Positions 42,234-50,793 of a stretch of DNA of 64,000 nt are shown piece by piece. The DNA is taken from contig NZ_JAMZEB010000002.1 of NCBI RefSeq assembly GCF_024172165.1, positions 6,593,501-6,657,500 of the forward strand, read 5' to 3'. The notes beneath the pieces are model-generated. The model made no database searches and had not been told where the DNA came from. It worked only from the letters and a program-made list of their open reading frames with translations. The first letter of the stretch is position 1. Every line of letters begins with the position of its first letter. This DNA is from Nonomuraea thailandensis. GTDB lineage: Bacteria > Actinomycetota > Actinomycetes > Streptosporangiales > Streptosporangiaceae. The position numbers were made by a program, and so were the translations under genes.

Positions 42234-43891
42234 CCACGGACCCCCTGACCGCCGAGGTGCTCAGGAACGCCCTGGTCGTGGCCGCTGAGGAGGCCGGCAT
42301 CGTGGTGGTGCGCTCGGCGTACTCGACGTTCATCGTCGAGGGCTCCGACGCCTCCGCGGCCGTCCTGGACGCCCGTGGCCGCCTGATCGCCCACTCCATG
42401 GCCACCACGCTGATGAACAGCATGGCGCTCAAGCTCGCCCTCCCCGAACTGCTCAAGGACATCCCCCCGGAGACCATGCGCCCCGGCGAGGTGTACGCGC
42501 TCAACGACGCCTACCGCGGCGGCGTGCACACCAACGACCTGCTGGTCTACCGCCCCGTCTTCGTCCGGGGCTCTCCCGCCTACTTCACCGCCACCATGAT
42601 CCACGTCTCCGACTTGGGCGGCCTCTCGGCAGGCGGGATGGCCCCGCTGGCCACGGACATCTTCCTGGAGGGCCTCCAGCTCCCCCCGGTGCGCCTGGCC
42701 ACCGCCGCCGGCCTGGAACCGGCGGTCGAGGCGATCCTGAGGGCCAACAGCCGCACCCCGGACAAGGTCATGGGCGACGTGCGCGCCCTCGTGGCCGGCA
42801 CGGCGGTGGCGGCCGCCCGCATGGAGTCCCTGATCGCCGAGTACGGCGAGCACGGGCTGGCCGCGGGCGTGGCCGGCTACCTCGACCACACGGAGGCCGG
42901 GACCAGGGCGGCGCTGGCGGAGCTGCCCGAAGGCCGGTTCGAGGCGTCGTACCCGATCGACGACGACGGGATCGACCCGGACCGCCGCCACCACGTCCGC
43001 GTGGCCGTCACGCTCGGCCACGGCACGGCGGCGCTGGACTTCGCCGGCACGGACCCGCAGGTGCCGGCCGCGATCAACGCCTCGGCGTCGCAGTCGCTGG
43101 CCGCCGCCGTGTTCGCGATCCGGTGCTTCCTCGACCCGGCGATCCCCATGAACGACGGCTGCCTGCGCGCCATCGACGTGCACCTCCCGGAGGGCTCGCT
43201 GCTCAACGCCCGCTCCCCGCACCCCTGCGGCGGCCGGTACGTGCCCATCTACGCCGCCATGGAGGCCGTCTTCCAGGCGCTGTCGGACGCGGTGCCCGAG
43301 CGCGCCATCGCGGCCAGCGGGATCCTGCAGCCGTTCTCGATCTCGGCGGTGGGGGCGCCGTACTGGATCCACCTGTCGTACGACTTCGGCGGCGTGGGCG
43401 CGCGCCGCGGCCTGGACGGGCCGGACGCGACGGGCGTGCACTTCGGCGTCGGGCGGAACTCGGTGCCGCAGGCGGAGCCGGTGGAGAGCCGCTGCCCGCT
43501 GATCGTGGAGTCGATCGAGACGATCCCCGACTCGGGCGGCCCCGGCCGGTACCGGGGCGGGCTGGGGTCGCGGACGGTGTACCGCTTCCTGGCGGACTGC
43601 CACGTCACGACGCGCGGCGACCGGCTCCGGCTGGCCCCTCCCGGCCGGGAGGGCGGGCTGCCGGGGCGGCTGGGCGGGTTCTACCGGCGGCGGCTGGACG
43701 GGACGGTGGAGCGGCTGGCGTCCAAGGTGAACAACGTGCGGTTCGCGGCCGGGGAGGCGTTCATCGTGGAGACGACGGGCGGGGGCGGGCTGGGGCCCGC
43801 GGCTGAGCGGAATCGGGAGGCGGTGCTGGCGGACCTGGACGCAGGACGCGTCTCGGCACGGGGCGCGGCCGAGGACTACGGGCTCAGATGA
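42230..43891 (+). CDS. hyuB: Hydantoinase/5-oxoprolinase B-type subunit
   Basis: A 553-residue partner of HyuA. Recognised family blocks: TAEVLRNALVVAAEEAGIVV near the start, DASAAVLDARGRLIAHS, NDAYRGGVHTNDLLVYRPVF, HVSDLGG and PHPCGGRYVPIYAAMEAV, plus the GGPGRYRGGLGSRTVYRF region. In the best-known members the B subunit completes the active site for ring opening. It starts at ATG 42230, overlapping the hyuA stop, so the two subunits are made together. Its end overlaps the convergent Uma2-like gene by 8 bases. Confidence 0.9.
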   Translation: MTTDPLTAEVLRNALVVAAEEAGIVVVRSAYSTFIVEGSDASAAVLDARGRLIAHSMATTLMNSMALKLALPELLKDIPPETMRPGEVYALNDAYRGGVHTNDLLVYRPVFVRGSPAYFTATMIHVSDLGGLSAGGMAPLATDIFLEGLQLPPVRLATAAGLEPAVEAILRANSRTPDKVMGDVRALVAGTAVAAARMESLIAEYGEHGLAAGVAGYLDHTEAGTRAALAELPEGRFEASYPIDDDGIDPDRRHHVRVAVTLGHGTAALDFAGTDPQVPAAINASASQSLAAAVFAIRCFLDPAIPMNDGCLRAIDVHLPEGSLLNARSPHPCGGRYVPIYAAMEAVFQALSDAVPERAIAASGILQPFSISAVGAPYWIHLSYDFGGVGARRGLDGPDATGVHFGVGRNSVPQAEPVESRCPLIVESIETIPDSGGPGRYRGGLGSRTVYRFLADCHVTTRGDRLRLAPPGREGGLPGRLGGFYRRRLDGTVERLASKVNNVRFAAGEAFIVETTGGGGLGPAAERNREAVLADLDAGRVSARGAAEDYGLR

Positions 43892-44252
43892 GGTCGGCCG
43901 GGTCGAAGGCGACGGGAAAGGGCACGCTCAAGGTGAGCGTGACCCCCGCCGCGTGCACCTGTGGCCCTCGACAGGAATCGCCGTCGAGGTCATGGACATA
44001 GAGCGCCGGGCCTTCGTCGATTTCGACGCGCCAGTAGGACGGGATGCGCGCCGCGCCATGGACCAGGGGTTTGAGCGCTCTGTCGAAGGTCTTGCTCGCC
44101 GGGCTGACCACCTCCACGGCGAGCAGCACGTCGTCGGGCTCGAACGTGAGCTTCGCCTCCTGGTGCGACGGGCTGGGGGCAGGGCTGACGATCAGACTTC
44201 CGTCGCCGAGCTCATAGCCGTGCCCATCGTCCGGTTGCTCGAACAGCCTCAC
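43884..44252 (-). CDS. Internally deleted Uma2-family (DUF820) nuclease-like protein
   Basis: A 122-residue protein matching both ends of the Uma2/DUF820 PD-(D/E)xK family: N-terminal YELGDGSLIVSPAPSPSHQE and C-terminal PDDVLLAVEVVSPASKTFDR with IPSYWRVEID. About 60 residues that normally lie between these blocks, including the first catalytic Asp region (PDV), are missing; HQE runs straight into AKLTFEPDD. The reading frame is intact, so this is an in-frame deletion. It starts at GTG 44252, overlapping the cbiZ stop (GTGA), as if part of the cobalamin operon. It is probably inactive as a nuclease. Confidence 0.65.
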   Translation of the reverse strand: MRLFEQPDDGHGYELGDGSLIVSPAPSPSHQEAKLTFEPDDVLLAVEVVSPASKTFDRALKPLVHGAARIPSYWRVEIDEGPALYVHDLDGDSCRGPQVHAAGVTLTLSVPFPVAFDPADLI

Positions 44253-44890
44253 TTCAAGTGACGGGGCCGCCACGACTCGGCTCCGCGCCGGACCGCCGCG
44301 TGCACAGCCCGCGCCGCCCGAGCCCCCCACTCCGACCGGGGCCCCCCGAACACCTCCTCCTCCCCCGCGACGGGCACGGCCACGCACACAGCGTCGGAAG
44401 CCGTCCCCGTGCCCGCGAAGCCCGTCTCGACGAGCGCCTGCGTCTTGGCCTCCGTGACCGTCATCACCGCGTTAACCAGCGCCGCGTCCGTCATCGCCAC
44501 GGGCAGCACGACCACGATGTTGATCGTCCCCACCCGCATCGGCGCCAGCTCGGGATCCACGTGTCCCTCGGGCGCGGCGGCCCAGGTGGGCACTCGCAGC
44601 CCCACGGTCGCGTACGCCTCAACACCCCCATCGGCGGCCCGCACGTAACGATCCACGGAGGCCGCCGTCATCATCCCGACCCCGGCCCCCTCCCGGGGCC
44701 CCAGGGACACCAGGTGATCGACCGGGTCCATCCGTGCGTACCCGGCCACGACCTGCGCGTTCAGCACCCACTCCCGGGGCCCGATCCCGCCCCCGAGCAT
44801 GGCCGAGGAGATCATCCGCCATCCGGGCCCGAACTCCCAGAGCAACGCCCCGAGCCGGGCCCCCTCCTCCACGCGATAGCTGAGCTTCAC
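44249..44890 (-). CDS. cbiZ: Adenosylcobinamide amidohydrolase
   Basis: A 213-residue enzyme that removes the aminopropanol side chain of adenosylcobinamide to give adenosylcobyric acid, allowing salvage of incomplete corrinoids. CbiZ features include SSAMLGGGIGPREWVLNAQV, YARMDPVDHL, GVGMMTAASVDRY and the C-terminal GTGTASDAVCVAVP and RSEWGARAARAVHAAVRRG. It lies in an operon with a B12 riboswitch and BtuFCD-like transporter. GTG 44890 overlaps the btuD stop (GTGA) and follows GGGGAGGG. Assignment is supported by both sequence and context. Confidence 0.9.
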   Translation of the reverse strand: MKLSYRVEEGARLGALLWEFGPGWRMISSAMLGGGIGPREWVLNAQVVAGYARMDPVDHLVSLGPREGAGVGMMTAASVDRYVRAADGGVEAYATVGLRVPTWAAAPEGHVDPELAPMRVGTINIVVVLPVAMTDAALVNAVMTVTEAKTQALVETGFAGTGTASDAVCVAVPVAGEEEVFGGPRSEWGARAARAVHAAVRRGAESWRPRHLK

Positions 44891-45660
44891 GACCCTCCCC
44901 GCACCAGGTGCACGACGGGCCGCCCGTCGGGCCCTGGCTCGATCTTCACATGCGCGTCGAAGTGCCGTCCCACGAGTTCCTCGGTCAGCACCTGGGCGGG
45001 CTCCCCGGAGGCGACGGCCCGGCCGCCGGTCAGGAGCAGCAGGGAGTCGGCGTAGAGGCCGGCGACGGTGAGGTCGTGCAGGGTGGTGACGACGGTCAGC
45101 CCGTCGGTGCGCCGCAGCCGGTCCACCAGCTCCAGCACCTGCTGCTGGTGCCCGAGGTCGAGGGCGGTGGTGGGCTCGTCCAGCAGCAGCGCGGGGGCCT
45201 GCTGGGCGAGCGCCCTGGCGAGCACGACGCGCTGCCGCTCGCCGCCGGACAGCTCGCCGACGTGGCGGCCGGCCAGCGCCGTCAGGTCCAGCCGCTCGAT
45301 CACGGACTCCGTCACCTCGCGGTCGTGCCGGCTCTCGCGCCCCAGGTAGGGGATGTACGGCGTGCGCCCCAGCAGCGCGTAGTCGAAGACCGTCATCTCC
45401 GGCGGCAGGGCGGGCGTCTGCGGCGCGTACGCCAGCAGCCTGGCCCGCTCGCGCGGCTTGAGCCCGCCGGACGGGCGGGAGTCGAGCAGGACGCCGCCCC
45501 GGTGCGCCACCAGCCCCATGAGGGCCTTGAGCAGGGTGGACTTGCCGGCTCCGTTGGGCCCGATGACGCCCACCCACTCGCCGCGCCGCACTTCGAGGTC
45601 CACGCCGTCGAGCACGTCGCGCTCGCCGAGCCGCACGGACAGGCCGCGAGCGCTGATCAT
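44887..45660 (-). CDS. btuD: Cobalamin ABC transporter ATP-binding protein
   Basis: A 257-residue FecE/BtuD-type ATPase. Walker A is GPNGAGKSTL (about 34-43), the Q-loop sits in LAYAPQTP, signature ELSGGERQRVVLARALAQ, Walker B ALLLDEPTTALDL and the H-loop VTTLHDLTVA. It powers the adjacent permease. The start ATG 45660 overlaps the permease stop (ATGA) and its own stop overlaps the cbiZ start. The B12 riboswitch upstream and cbiZ downstream make corrinoids the likely cargo. Confidence 0.9.
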   Translation of the reverse strand: MISARGLSVRLGERDVLDGVDLEVRRGEWVGVIGPNGAGKSTLLKALMGLVAHRGGVLLDSRPSGGLKPRERARLLAYAPQTPALPPEMTVFDYALLGRTPYIPYLGRESRHDREVTESVIERLDLTALAGRHVGELSGGERQRVVLARALAQQAPALLLDEPTTALDLGHQQQVLELVDRLRRTDGLTVVTTLHDLTVAGLYADSLLLLTGGRAVASGEPAQVLTEELVGRHFDAHVKIEPGPDGRPVVHLVRGGS

Positions 45661-46691
45661 GTGGCGGCCCGCCGGGTCATGCGCAGGACCGCCACGAAGA
45701 ACGGCGCGCCCACGAACATGGTCACGACGCCGATCGGCAGCTCGGCCGGCGCGATGACGGTGCGCGCCACGAGGTCGGCCAGCACGAGGAACGCCGCCCC
45801 GCCGATCAGCGAGAGCGGCAGCACGATCCGGTACGAGCCGCCCGCGATGCGCCGCACGACGTGCGGCACCACGATCCCGACGAACCCGATCAGCCCGCTC
45901 ACCGCCACGGCCGCCGCGGTGGCCAGCGACGCGGCCAGCAGCACCATGAGCCGCACGCGGGCGGCCCGCAGGCCCAGGCTGGTGGCCTCCTCGTCGCCGA
46001 CGGACAACACGTCCAGCATGCGCCCGTGCAGCAGGAGCAGCACGGCGGAGACGGCGGCGTACGGCAGGACGAGCCAGAGCTGGTCCCACCCTCCGCCGAC
46101 GTCGCCGAGGATCCACGAGTAGATGCGCTGCAGCTCCTCGACCTTGAACTGCTGGACGAACGTCTGGATCGCGGTCAGGAACGAGGTGACCGCCACCCCG
46201 GCCAGCACCAGCGTGGCGGTGCCGCCGGCCCGCCCGGCGGTGTTGCCCAGCGTGTACGCCAGGAACACCCCGCCCACGGCCCCCAGGAAGGCCGCCACCG
46301 GAATGCTCCCTGCCACCGACGGCAGCAGCACGATGGCCGCGGTCGCCGCGAGCCCGGCCCCGGCGGCGGCGCCCAGCAGGTACGGGTCGGCGAGCGGGTT
46401 GCGGAAGACGCCCTGGTACCCGGCGCCGGCCATGGCCAGCAGCCCGCCGACCACGGCGGCGACGAGCACCCGCGGCAGCCGCAGCTCGAACAGCAGCCCC
46501 TGCTCGACGGGCGCCAGCCCCGAGTCCACGTGGGTGAACGGCAGCCAGTCCACGACCTGCAGCACGACCTGCCAGGGCGAGATGTCGGCCGCCCCGTCGA
46601 GCAGGGCGGCGATCATGGAGACCGCCAGCACGCCCAGCGCGCACACCACCCACAGGGGCCGGGCCCTGGACGGGCCCGCCTGTGTCACCAC
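45657..46691 (-). CDS. btuC: Cobalamin ABC transporter permease
   Basis: A 344-residue FecCD/BtuC-type permease with about nine or ten membrane segments. Family blocks: LRLPRVLVAAVVGGLLAMAG, YQGVFRNPLADPYLLGAAAG, TSLGLRAARVR (coupling helix contacting the ATPase) and SGLIGFVGIVVPHVVRRIAG. It starts at GTG 46691, essentially abutting the btuF stop (46693), with GTG 46688 as an alternative. It works with BtuF and BtuD to import corrinoids. Confidence 0.9.
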   Translation of the reverse strand: MVTQAGPSRARPLWVVCALGVLAVSMIAALLDGAADISPWQVVLQVVDWLPFTHVDSGLAPVEQGLLFELRLPRVLVAAVVGGLLAMAGAGYQGVFRNPLADPYLLGAAAGAGLAATAAIVLLPSVAGSIPVAAFLGAVGGVFLAYTLGNTAGRAGGTATLVLAGVAVTSFLTAIQTFVQQFKVEELQRIYSWILGDVGGGWDQLWLVLPYAAVSAVLLLLHGRMLDVLSVGDEEATSLGLRAARVRLMVLLAASLATAAAVAVSGLIGFVGIVVPHVVRRIAGGSYRIVLPLSLIGGAAFLVLADLVARTVIAPAELPIGVVTMFVGAPFFVAVLRMTRRAAT

Positions 46692-46692
46692 G

Positions 46693-47646
46693 TCAGCTCG
46701 TGCCCGCCTTCGAGACCGCGGCGCCGATGGCCTCGGCCAGGTCGACCACCCGCGGCCCCCACCGGGAGGCGATGTCGTCGTCGAGCTGGACCACCTGGTC
46801 GTTCTTGATCGCGGACAGGTTCTGCCATCCGGGCCGCTCGGCCAGGGTGTCCTTGCTCTGCCGGCAGCACTTGACGTCGGCCAGGAAGATCAGGTCGGGG
46901 TCGGCCTGGGCGACGAACTCGGCGGACAGCTTGGGGTAGCCGCCGGCCGCGTCGGGCGCCTTGTCGGCGATGTTGGTCAGGCCGAACAGGCCGTAGATCT
47001 GGCCGAGGAAGGTCTTGGACGTGGCGGCGTACGGCGTGGTGTCGAGCTCGTGGTAGTACGTGAGCTGCTTGTCCTTGGGCGCCTTCGCGGCCAGCTCGTC
47101 GATGGCCGCCTTCATGCCGGAGACGACCTCGTCGGCCTTGGCCTGGTTGCCGGTGGCGGCGCCGAGCTCGGTGATCTCCTCGTACGCCTCGTCGAGCTTC
47201 GTGGCGGCCGGCTGGAGCAGGACGGGCACGTTCACCTTGCCCAGCTCGGCCACGACCTTGTCGAGGTCGTCGGAGACGATGACGAGGTCGGGCTTCTGGG
47301 CGACGATGGCCTCGACGTTCGGCTTGAAGCCGGACAGGTCGGTCTTGGGGGCCTCGGGCGGGAAGTTGGACTGGTCGTCGACCGCGACGACCTGGGGGCC
47401 CGCACCGATGGCGAACAGCGTCTCGGTGTGGGTGGCCGACAGCGAGACGATCCGCTCGGGCTTCTTGGGGATGGTGACCTTGCCGTTGCCCGCCTCGATG
47501 GTGACGGGGAAGCCTGCGGCGGCGGAGGGGGAGGCGGGAGCCGGGGTGGGGGCGGACGCTGTGGTGGTGCCGCCGCCCTGGCCGCATCCGGCCAGGAGAA
47601 GCGTTCCCAGCAGCGCGCCCGCGAAGGCCGTGCGTACGGGCCTCAC
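46693..47646 (-). CDS. btuF: Cobalamin-binding lipoprotein of ABC transporter
   Basis: A 317-residue solute-binding lipoprotein. The signal peptide ends in a lipobox (LLLAGCGQGG), and the mature N-terminus is a Thr/Pro/Ser/Ala linker. The fold is the BtuF/FhuD helical-backbone type: PERIVSLSATHTETLFAIGA, FKPNVEAIVAQKPDLVIVSD and DDDIASRWGPRVVDLAEAIG. Glu/Asp in these loops normally salt-bridge to BtuC arginines. The best start is GTG 47646 with AAAGGA 6 bases before; longer in-frame starts (47661, 47712) lie in the leader. The transcript begins upstream of a B12 riboswitch. Confidence 0.88.
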   Translation of the reverse strand: MRPVRTAFAGALLGTLLLAGCGQGGGTTTASAPTPAPASPSAAAGFPVTIEAGNGKVTIPKKPERIVSLSATHTETLFAIGAGPQVVAVDDQSNFPPEAPKTDLSGFKPNVEAIVAQKPDLVIVSDDLDKVVAELGKVNVPVLLQPAATKLDEAYEEITELGAATGNQAKADEVVSGMKAAIDELAAKAPKDKQLTYYHELDTTPYAATSKTFLGQIYGLFGLTNIADKAPDAAGGYPKLSAEFVAQADPDLIFLADVKCCRQSKDTLAERPGWQNLSAIKNDQVVQLDDDIASRWGPRVVDLAEAIGAAVSKAGTS

Positions 47647-47734
47647 GAGAAGTCCTTTCACACTGTTCGGAACCGAGAGACCCGCGTAGAGCGACGGATC
47701 ACCCTTTTCCACGAGGGTTGATGACGTCAGCGCG

Positions 47735-47828
47735 GAGGCAGGCGACCTGGCTATGACAGTTGCGGGACAGCGCCGGACTCACACCGGACTTCGCTGCGCT
47801 CTGCGCATCGGACAAACGTTATCAATGC
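47735..47828 (-). ncRNA. Cobalamin (B12) riboswitch
   Basis: On the minus strand the leader carries the core GAAGTCCGGTGTGAGTCCGG followed by CGCTGTCCCGCAACTGT (47758-47792) and the B12-box-like GCCAGGTCGCCTGCC (47738-47752). The 5' part (TTGATAACGTTTGTCCGATG) completes the P1-P3 region. These match the adenosylcobalamin riboswitch consensus by eye. It lies about 90 bases before the btuF start and should turn the uptake operon off when adenosylcobalamin is abundant. Confidence 0.85.
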
Positions 47829-47845
47829 CCCAGATGCCGCCCGCG

Positions 47846-48715
47846 TCAAGGGGCGAGTTGAGCCTGCGCCGCGGCGATGATCCGCTGCAGCCGCAGGCCG
47901 TGGGCGGCGTCGAGAGGGTGCCCGCCGCCGTCGCGCACGGTCCTGGCGAACTCCTCGGCGACCGTCTCCAGGGGGTCGTCGTCGAAGTGCGGCAGGACGG
48001 CGCTGCCCGCGCGGCCGTACACGGCGAAGGAGGGCGGGGGCGGGTCGCCGGCGGCGGTCATGCACAGGGACACCTCGCTGACGGCGCCGCCCTCGTGGTC
48101 GAGCAGCAGGCCCGTCCAGCCGAGCGGGTCGCCGTGCGCGCGGACGCCGGTGACACGGCCCAGGGCGGCGTCCAGGAGGTCGATCACGTGCGGGCCGACG
48201 TCCAGGAGCGGGCCGTGCGCGTGCCGCCAGGGGGTGGCGAAGGGGTGGTCGGCGAGGAGGAGGCCGGAGATGTTCGCGGCGTGGCCGCCGACGGGGTCGA
48301 TCCCGGCGCAGCGTTCGAGGAACGCGCGCGTCTGCGGGGCGTACCGGAGGGTGAGCACGAGCTGGGACGCCACGCCCGCCTCGGCGACGGCCCCGGCCAC
48401 CCGCTCGGCGTTCTCCAGGGTGTCGGCGAGCGGCTTCTCCAGCAGCAGCGCCTTGCCGGCGCGGGCGGCGCGCACGGCGTACTCGGCCTGTACGGCGGGC
48501 GGCACGCAGAACGCCACGGCCTCGCAGTGCTCGAACAACTCCTCGACCGTCGCGAACACGGGCGCCCCCAGCTCGGCGGCGGCCTCCGGCCTGCGCGCCC
48601 ACACCCCGGCCAGCCGCGTGTGCGGCCCCTTGGCCAGCATCGGCGCGTGCGCCATCCGCGCCCACGGCCCCGCCCCGATCAGTCCCACCGCCACCGGCTC
48701 ACGTCGATTGTCCAC
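47846..48715 (-). CDS. Gfo/Idh/MocA-family oxidoreductase
   Basis: A 289-residue NAD(P)-dependent oxidoreductase. The N-terminal Rossmann domain starts VGLIGAGPWARMAHAPML, and the family EKP motif is LLLEKPLADTLENAERVA (Lys about 93). The C-terminal alpha/beta domain has a short GPLLDVGPHVIDLLDAALG block with the Asp/His (DxxxH) pair usual for catalysis. Substrates in this family are sugars, inositols and other cyclic polyols. GTG 48715 lies 9 bases after the SDR stop, placing it last in the PhyH-PTE-P450-SDR operon. Confidence 0.85.
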   Translation of the reverse strand: MDNRREPVAVGLIGAGPWARMAHAPMLAKGPHTRLAGVWARRPEAAAELGAPVFATVEELFEHCEAVAFCVPPAVQAEYAVRAARAGKALLLEKPLADTLENAERVAGAVAEAGVASQLVLTLRYAPQTRAFLERCAGIDPVGGHAANISGLLLADHPFATPWRHAHGPLLDVGPHVIDLLDAALGRVTGVRAHGDPLGWTGLLLDHEGGAVSEVSLCMTAAGDPPPPSFAVYGRAGSAVLPHFDDDPLETVAEEFARTVRDGGGHPLDAAHGLRLQRIIAAAQAQLAP

Positions 48716-48724
48716 CGGTGCAAC

Positions 48725-49531
48725 CTATGGCCGCGAGCGCCACTGCTCAACCGCGTGCTGCGGCCGGTGCGCGAGGGTGCCCGAGTCGATCACCAGGGTC
48801 TGGCCGGTCAGGCAGCGGGACTCGTCGCAGCACAGGAACGTCACCAGGTTGGCGACGTCCTCCATCGAGCACGCCCACGGCAGCAGCCGCTCGGCCTGCT
48901 TGTCGGCGAGCTGCGCGGGCGTCATGGCCCGCTCGGCGGCCGGGGTGAGCACGAGGGCGGGCGCGATCGCGTTGCAGCGGATCCCGCGCGAGCCGTACAT
49001 GGTCGCCACGTACCGGGTGAAGCCGATCAGCGCCGCCTTGGAGGCTCCGTACGCCGCGTGCACCGTGTCCCCCACCAGGGCGGACACCGACGACGTGATG
49101 ACGACGGCGCCCCCGTCGGGCATGGCGGGCACCGCGTGCTTGACCATGAGCATGGCGCCGCGCAGGTTGACCTCCATGGTGCGGTCCCAGACGGCCACGT
49201 CGAGCGTCTCCAGCTCGCGGTCCCTCCCGTACACGCCGTGGTCGAGCACCGCGGCGTTGGAGTGCAGGACGTCCACCCGGCCGAAGGAGGCCACCAGCGT
49301 CGCCACCGCCTCCTCCACCTGCTTCTCGTCGGAGACGTCGCAGGTCAGCGCCATCCCGGTGCCGCCGCGGGCGCGGATGGCGGAGGCGGTGGCCCGCGCG
49401 CCGGCCGTGCGCACGTCGAGCGCCCCGACGCAGGCCCCCTCGGCGGCCAGGCGGGCGGCGCAGGCGGCGCCGATGCCCGAGCCGGCGCCCGTCACGAGCG
49501 CCACCTTGCCGTCGAAGCGCCCGCTCACCAT
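48725..49531 (-). CDS. Short-chain dehydrogenase/reductase in the P450 operon
   Basis: A 268-residue classical SDR. The cofactor motif is VTGAGSGIGAACAARLA, Asp in ALDVRTAG favours NAD, HSNAAVLD replaces NNAG, and the catalytic set is VVITSSVS with YGASKAALIGFTRYVA (Tyr/Lys). The C-terminal CLTGQTLVIDSG is typical. It should oxidise a secondary alcohol made by the P450 or dioxygenase of the same operon. ATG 49531 and GTG 49528 are both possible; either overlaps the P450 stop, so translation is coupled. Confidence 0.88.
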   Translation of the reverse strand: MVSGRFDGKVALVTGAGSGIGAACAARLAAEGACVGALDVRTAGARATASAIRARGGTGMALTCDVSDEKQVEEAVATLVASFGRVDVLHSNAAVLDHGVYGRDRELETLDVAVWDRTMEVNLRGAMLMVKHAVPAMPDGGAVVITSSVSALVGDTVHAAYGASKAALIGFTRYVATMYGSRGIRCNAIAPALVLTPAAERAMTPAQLADKQAERLLPWACSMEDVANLVTFLCCDESRCLTGQTLVIDSGTLAHRPQHAVEQWRSRP

Positions 49532-50793
49532 TCCACCATCAGGGACGTCAGGCCGCGGCCCACGATCGACCTGCGGTAGGAGACGTCGTGGCCGGGCGCG
49601 AGCCGCAGCCCCGGGAGCCGCCGGCCGAGCACCTCCAGCGCCGTGCGCAGTTGCAGCCGGCCCAGCGCGGCGCCCACGCAGAAGTGGATGCCGTAGCCGA
49701 AGACCAGGTGCTCGGCGGCGTTCGGCCGGTCGATCACGAACCGGTCCGGGCCGGGGAAGACCGTCCCATCGTGGGCGGCCGAGTCGGTGGACAGCAGCAC
49801 GAGGGCTCCGCGCGGGATCGTCACGCCGTGCAGGGCGACGTCCTCGGCCGCGTACCGGAAGGAGCCCAGGGACGCCCCGTCGATGCGCATGCACTCCTCG
49901 GAGGCGTTCGCGACCAGCTCGGGCGGCACCGGCCAGGCGCCCTCGCGCAGCAGCCGCAGGACGGTGTTGCCGAGCTGGTTGGGCACGGTGTCGTTGCCGC
50001 CGAGCAGGATCGTGGAGATCAGCTCCACCACCTCGCGGTGCGTCAGCTCCTCGCCGATGAGCGAGGTCATCAGGGACGTGAAGTCGTCGCGGGAGTCCTT
50101 GGCCCGCGCGGCGACCAGGCGGTCCACGTAGTCGAGGTAGGTCAGGAAGCCATCGGCCAGCTCCAGCTGCCGGGCCGGCGGCTGCGGGGACAGGAAGAGC
50201 TGGAACCAGTCCTTGACGCGCGCCTGCACGAACGCCTCGTCCGCCTCCGGCACGCCGATGAAGCGGGCGGTCAGCTTGATCGACGGCTCGTGGCCGATCT
50301 CGCCGACGAAGTCCGCGTGCCCCTTCGGCGAGAGCCGGTCCAGCAGCTCCTCGTTCAGCCGCCTGAACTCCTGCTCCATGGCCGACACCGCGCGCGGCGT
50401 GAACGCCCTGGACACCGACCGGCGCAGGCGCGTGTGGTCGGGCGGGTCCACGTTCGCCACGAAGCTGGACAGGAACGAGCCGTGCTCGCCCAGCTTCTCC
50501 CGCGTCTCGCGGGTGAGGCTGCGCGAGATCGTCAGCGAGCCCTTGGAGGAGAAGCGGCGGGGGTCGCCGTACGCGGCCCGCACGTCGGCGTGGCGGGTCA
50601 GCACGTACGCGCCCAGATGCTCGCTCTTGAACACCGGCGCCTGCTCGCGCAGCCTGGCCAGGAACGGGTAGGGGGCGGCCACGTGCCAGTCCGCGCCGAC
50701 GTCGAAGTCCTCGGCCAGGGTGTCGCCGGTCGTGCTGTCCCGGGTCGTGCTGTCCCGGGTCGTGCTGTCCCCGGTCATGCTGTCCTCGGTCAT
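49525..50793 (-). CDS. Cytochrome P450
   Basis: A 422-residue soluble bacterial P450. The heme-binding segment is FGYGIHFCVGAALGRLQL (Cys about 370), the I-helix is LLGGNDTVPNQ (oxygen-activating Asp-Thr) and the K-helix ExxR is EECMRI. The F-G region and VDPPDHTRLRRSVSRAFTP are as in CYP105/107-like enzymes. The N-terminus carries five tandem 5-residue repeats of the TTRDS type before AEDFDVGADW. It needs a ferredoxin, which is not encoded nearby. ATG 50793 overlaps the PTE stop (ATGA). It is predicted to hydroxylate the operon's substrate. Confidence 0.92.
   Translation of the reverse strand: MTEDSMTGDSTTRDSTTRDSTTGDTLAEDFDVGADWHVAAPYPFLARLREQAPVFKSEHLGAYVLTRHADVRAAYGDPRRFSSKGSLTISRSLTRETREKLGEHGSFLSSFVANVDPPDHTRLRRSVSRAFTPRAVSAMEQEFRRLNEELLDRLSPKGHADFVGEIGHEPSIKLTARFIGVPEADEAFVQARVKDWFQLFLSPQPPARQLELADGFLTYLDYVDRLVAARAKDSRDDFTSLMTSLIGEELTHREVVELISTILLGGNDTVPNQLGNTVLRLLREGAWPVPPELVANASEECMRIDGASLGSFRYAAEDVALHGVTIPRGALVLLSTDSAAHDGTVFPGPDRFVIDRPNAAEHLVFGYGIHFCVGAALGRLQLRTALEVLGRRLPGLRLAPGHDVSYRRSIVGRGLTSLMVEW
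50724..50793. repeat. 15-bp coding repeats at the P450 N-terminus
   Basis: About five copies of a 15-bp unit (GTCGTGCTGTCCCGG on the plus strand, with variants) encode TTRDS-type repeats at residues 1-24 of the P450. The repeats lie before the conserved fold and should not disturb it. Confidence 0.8.
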
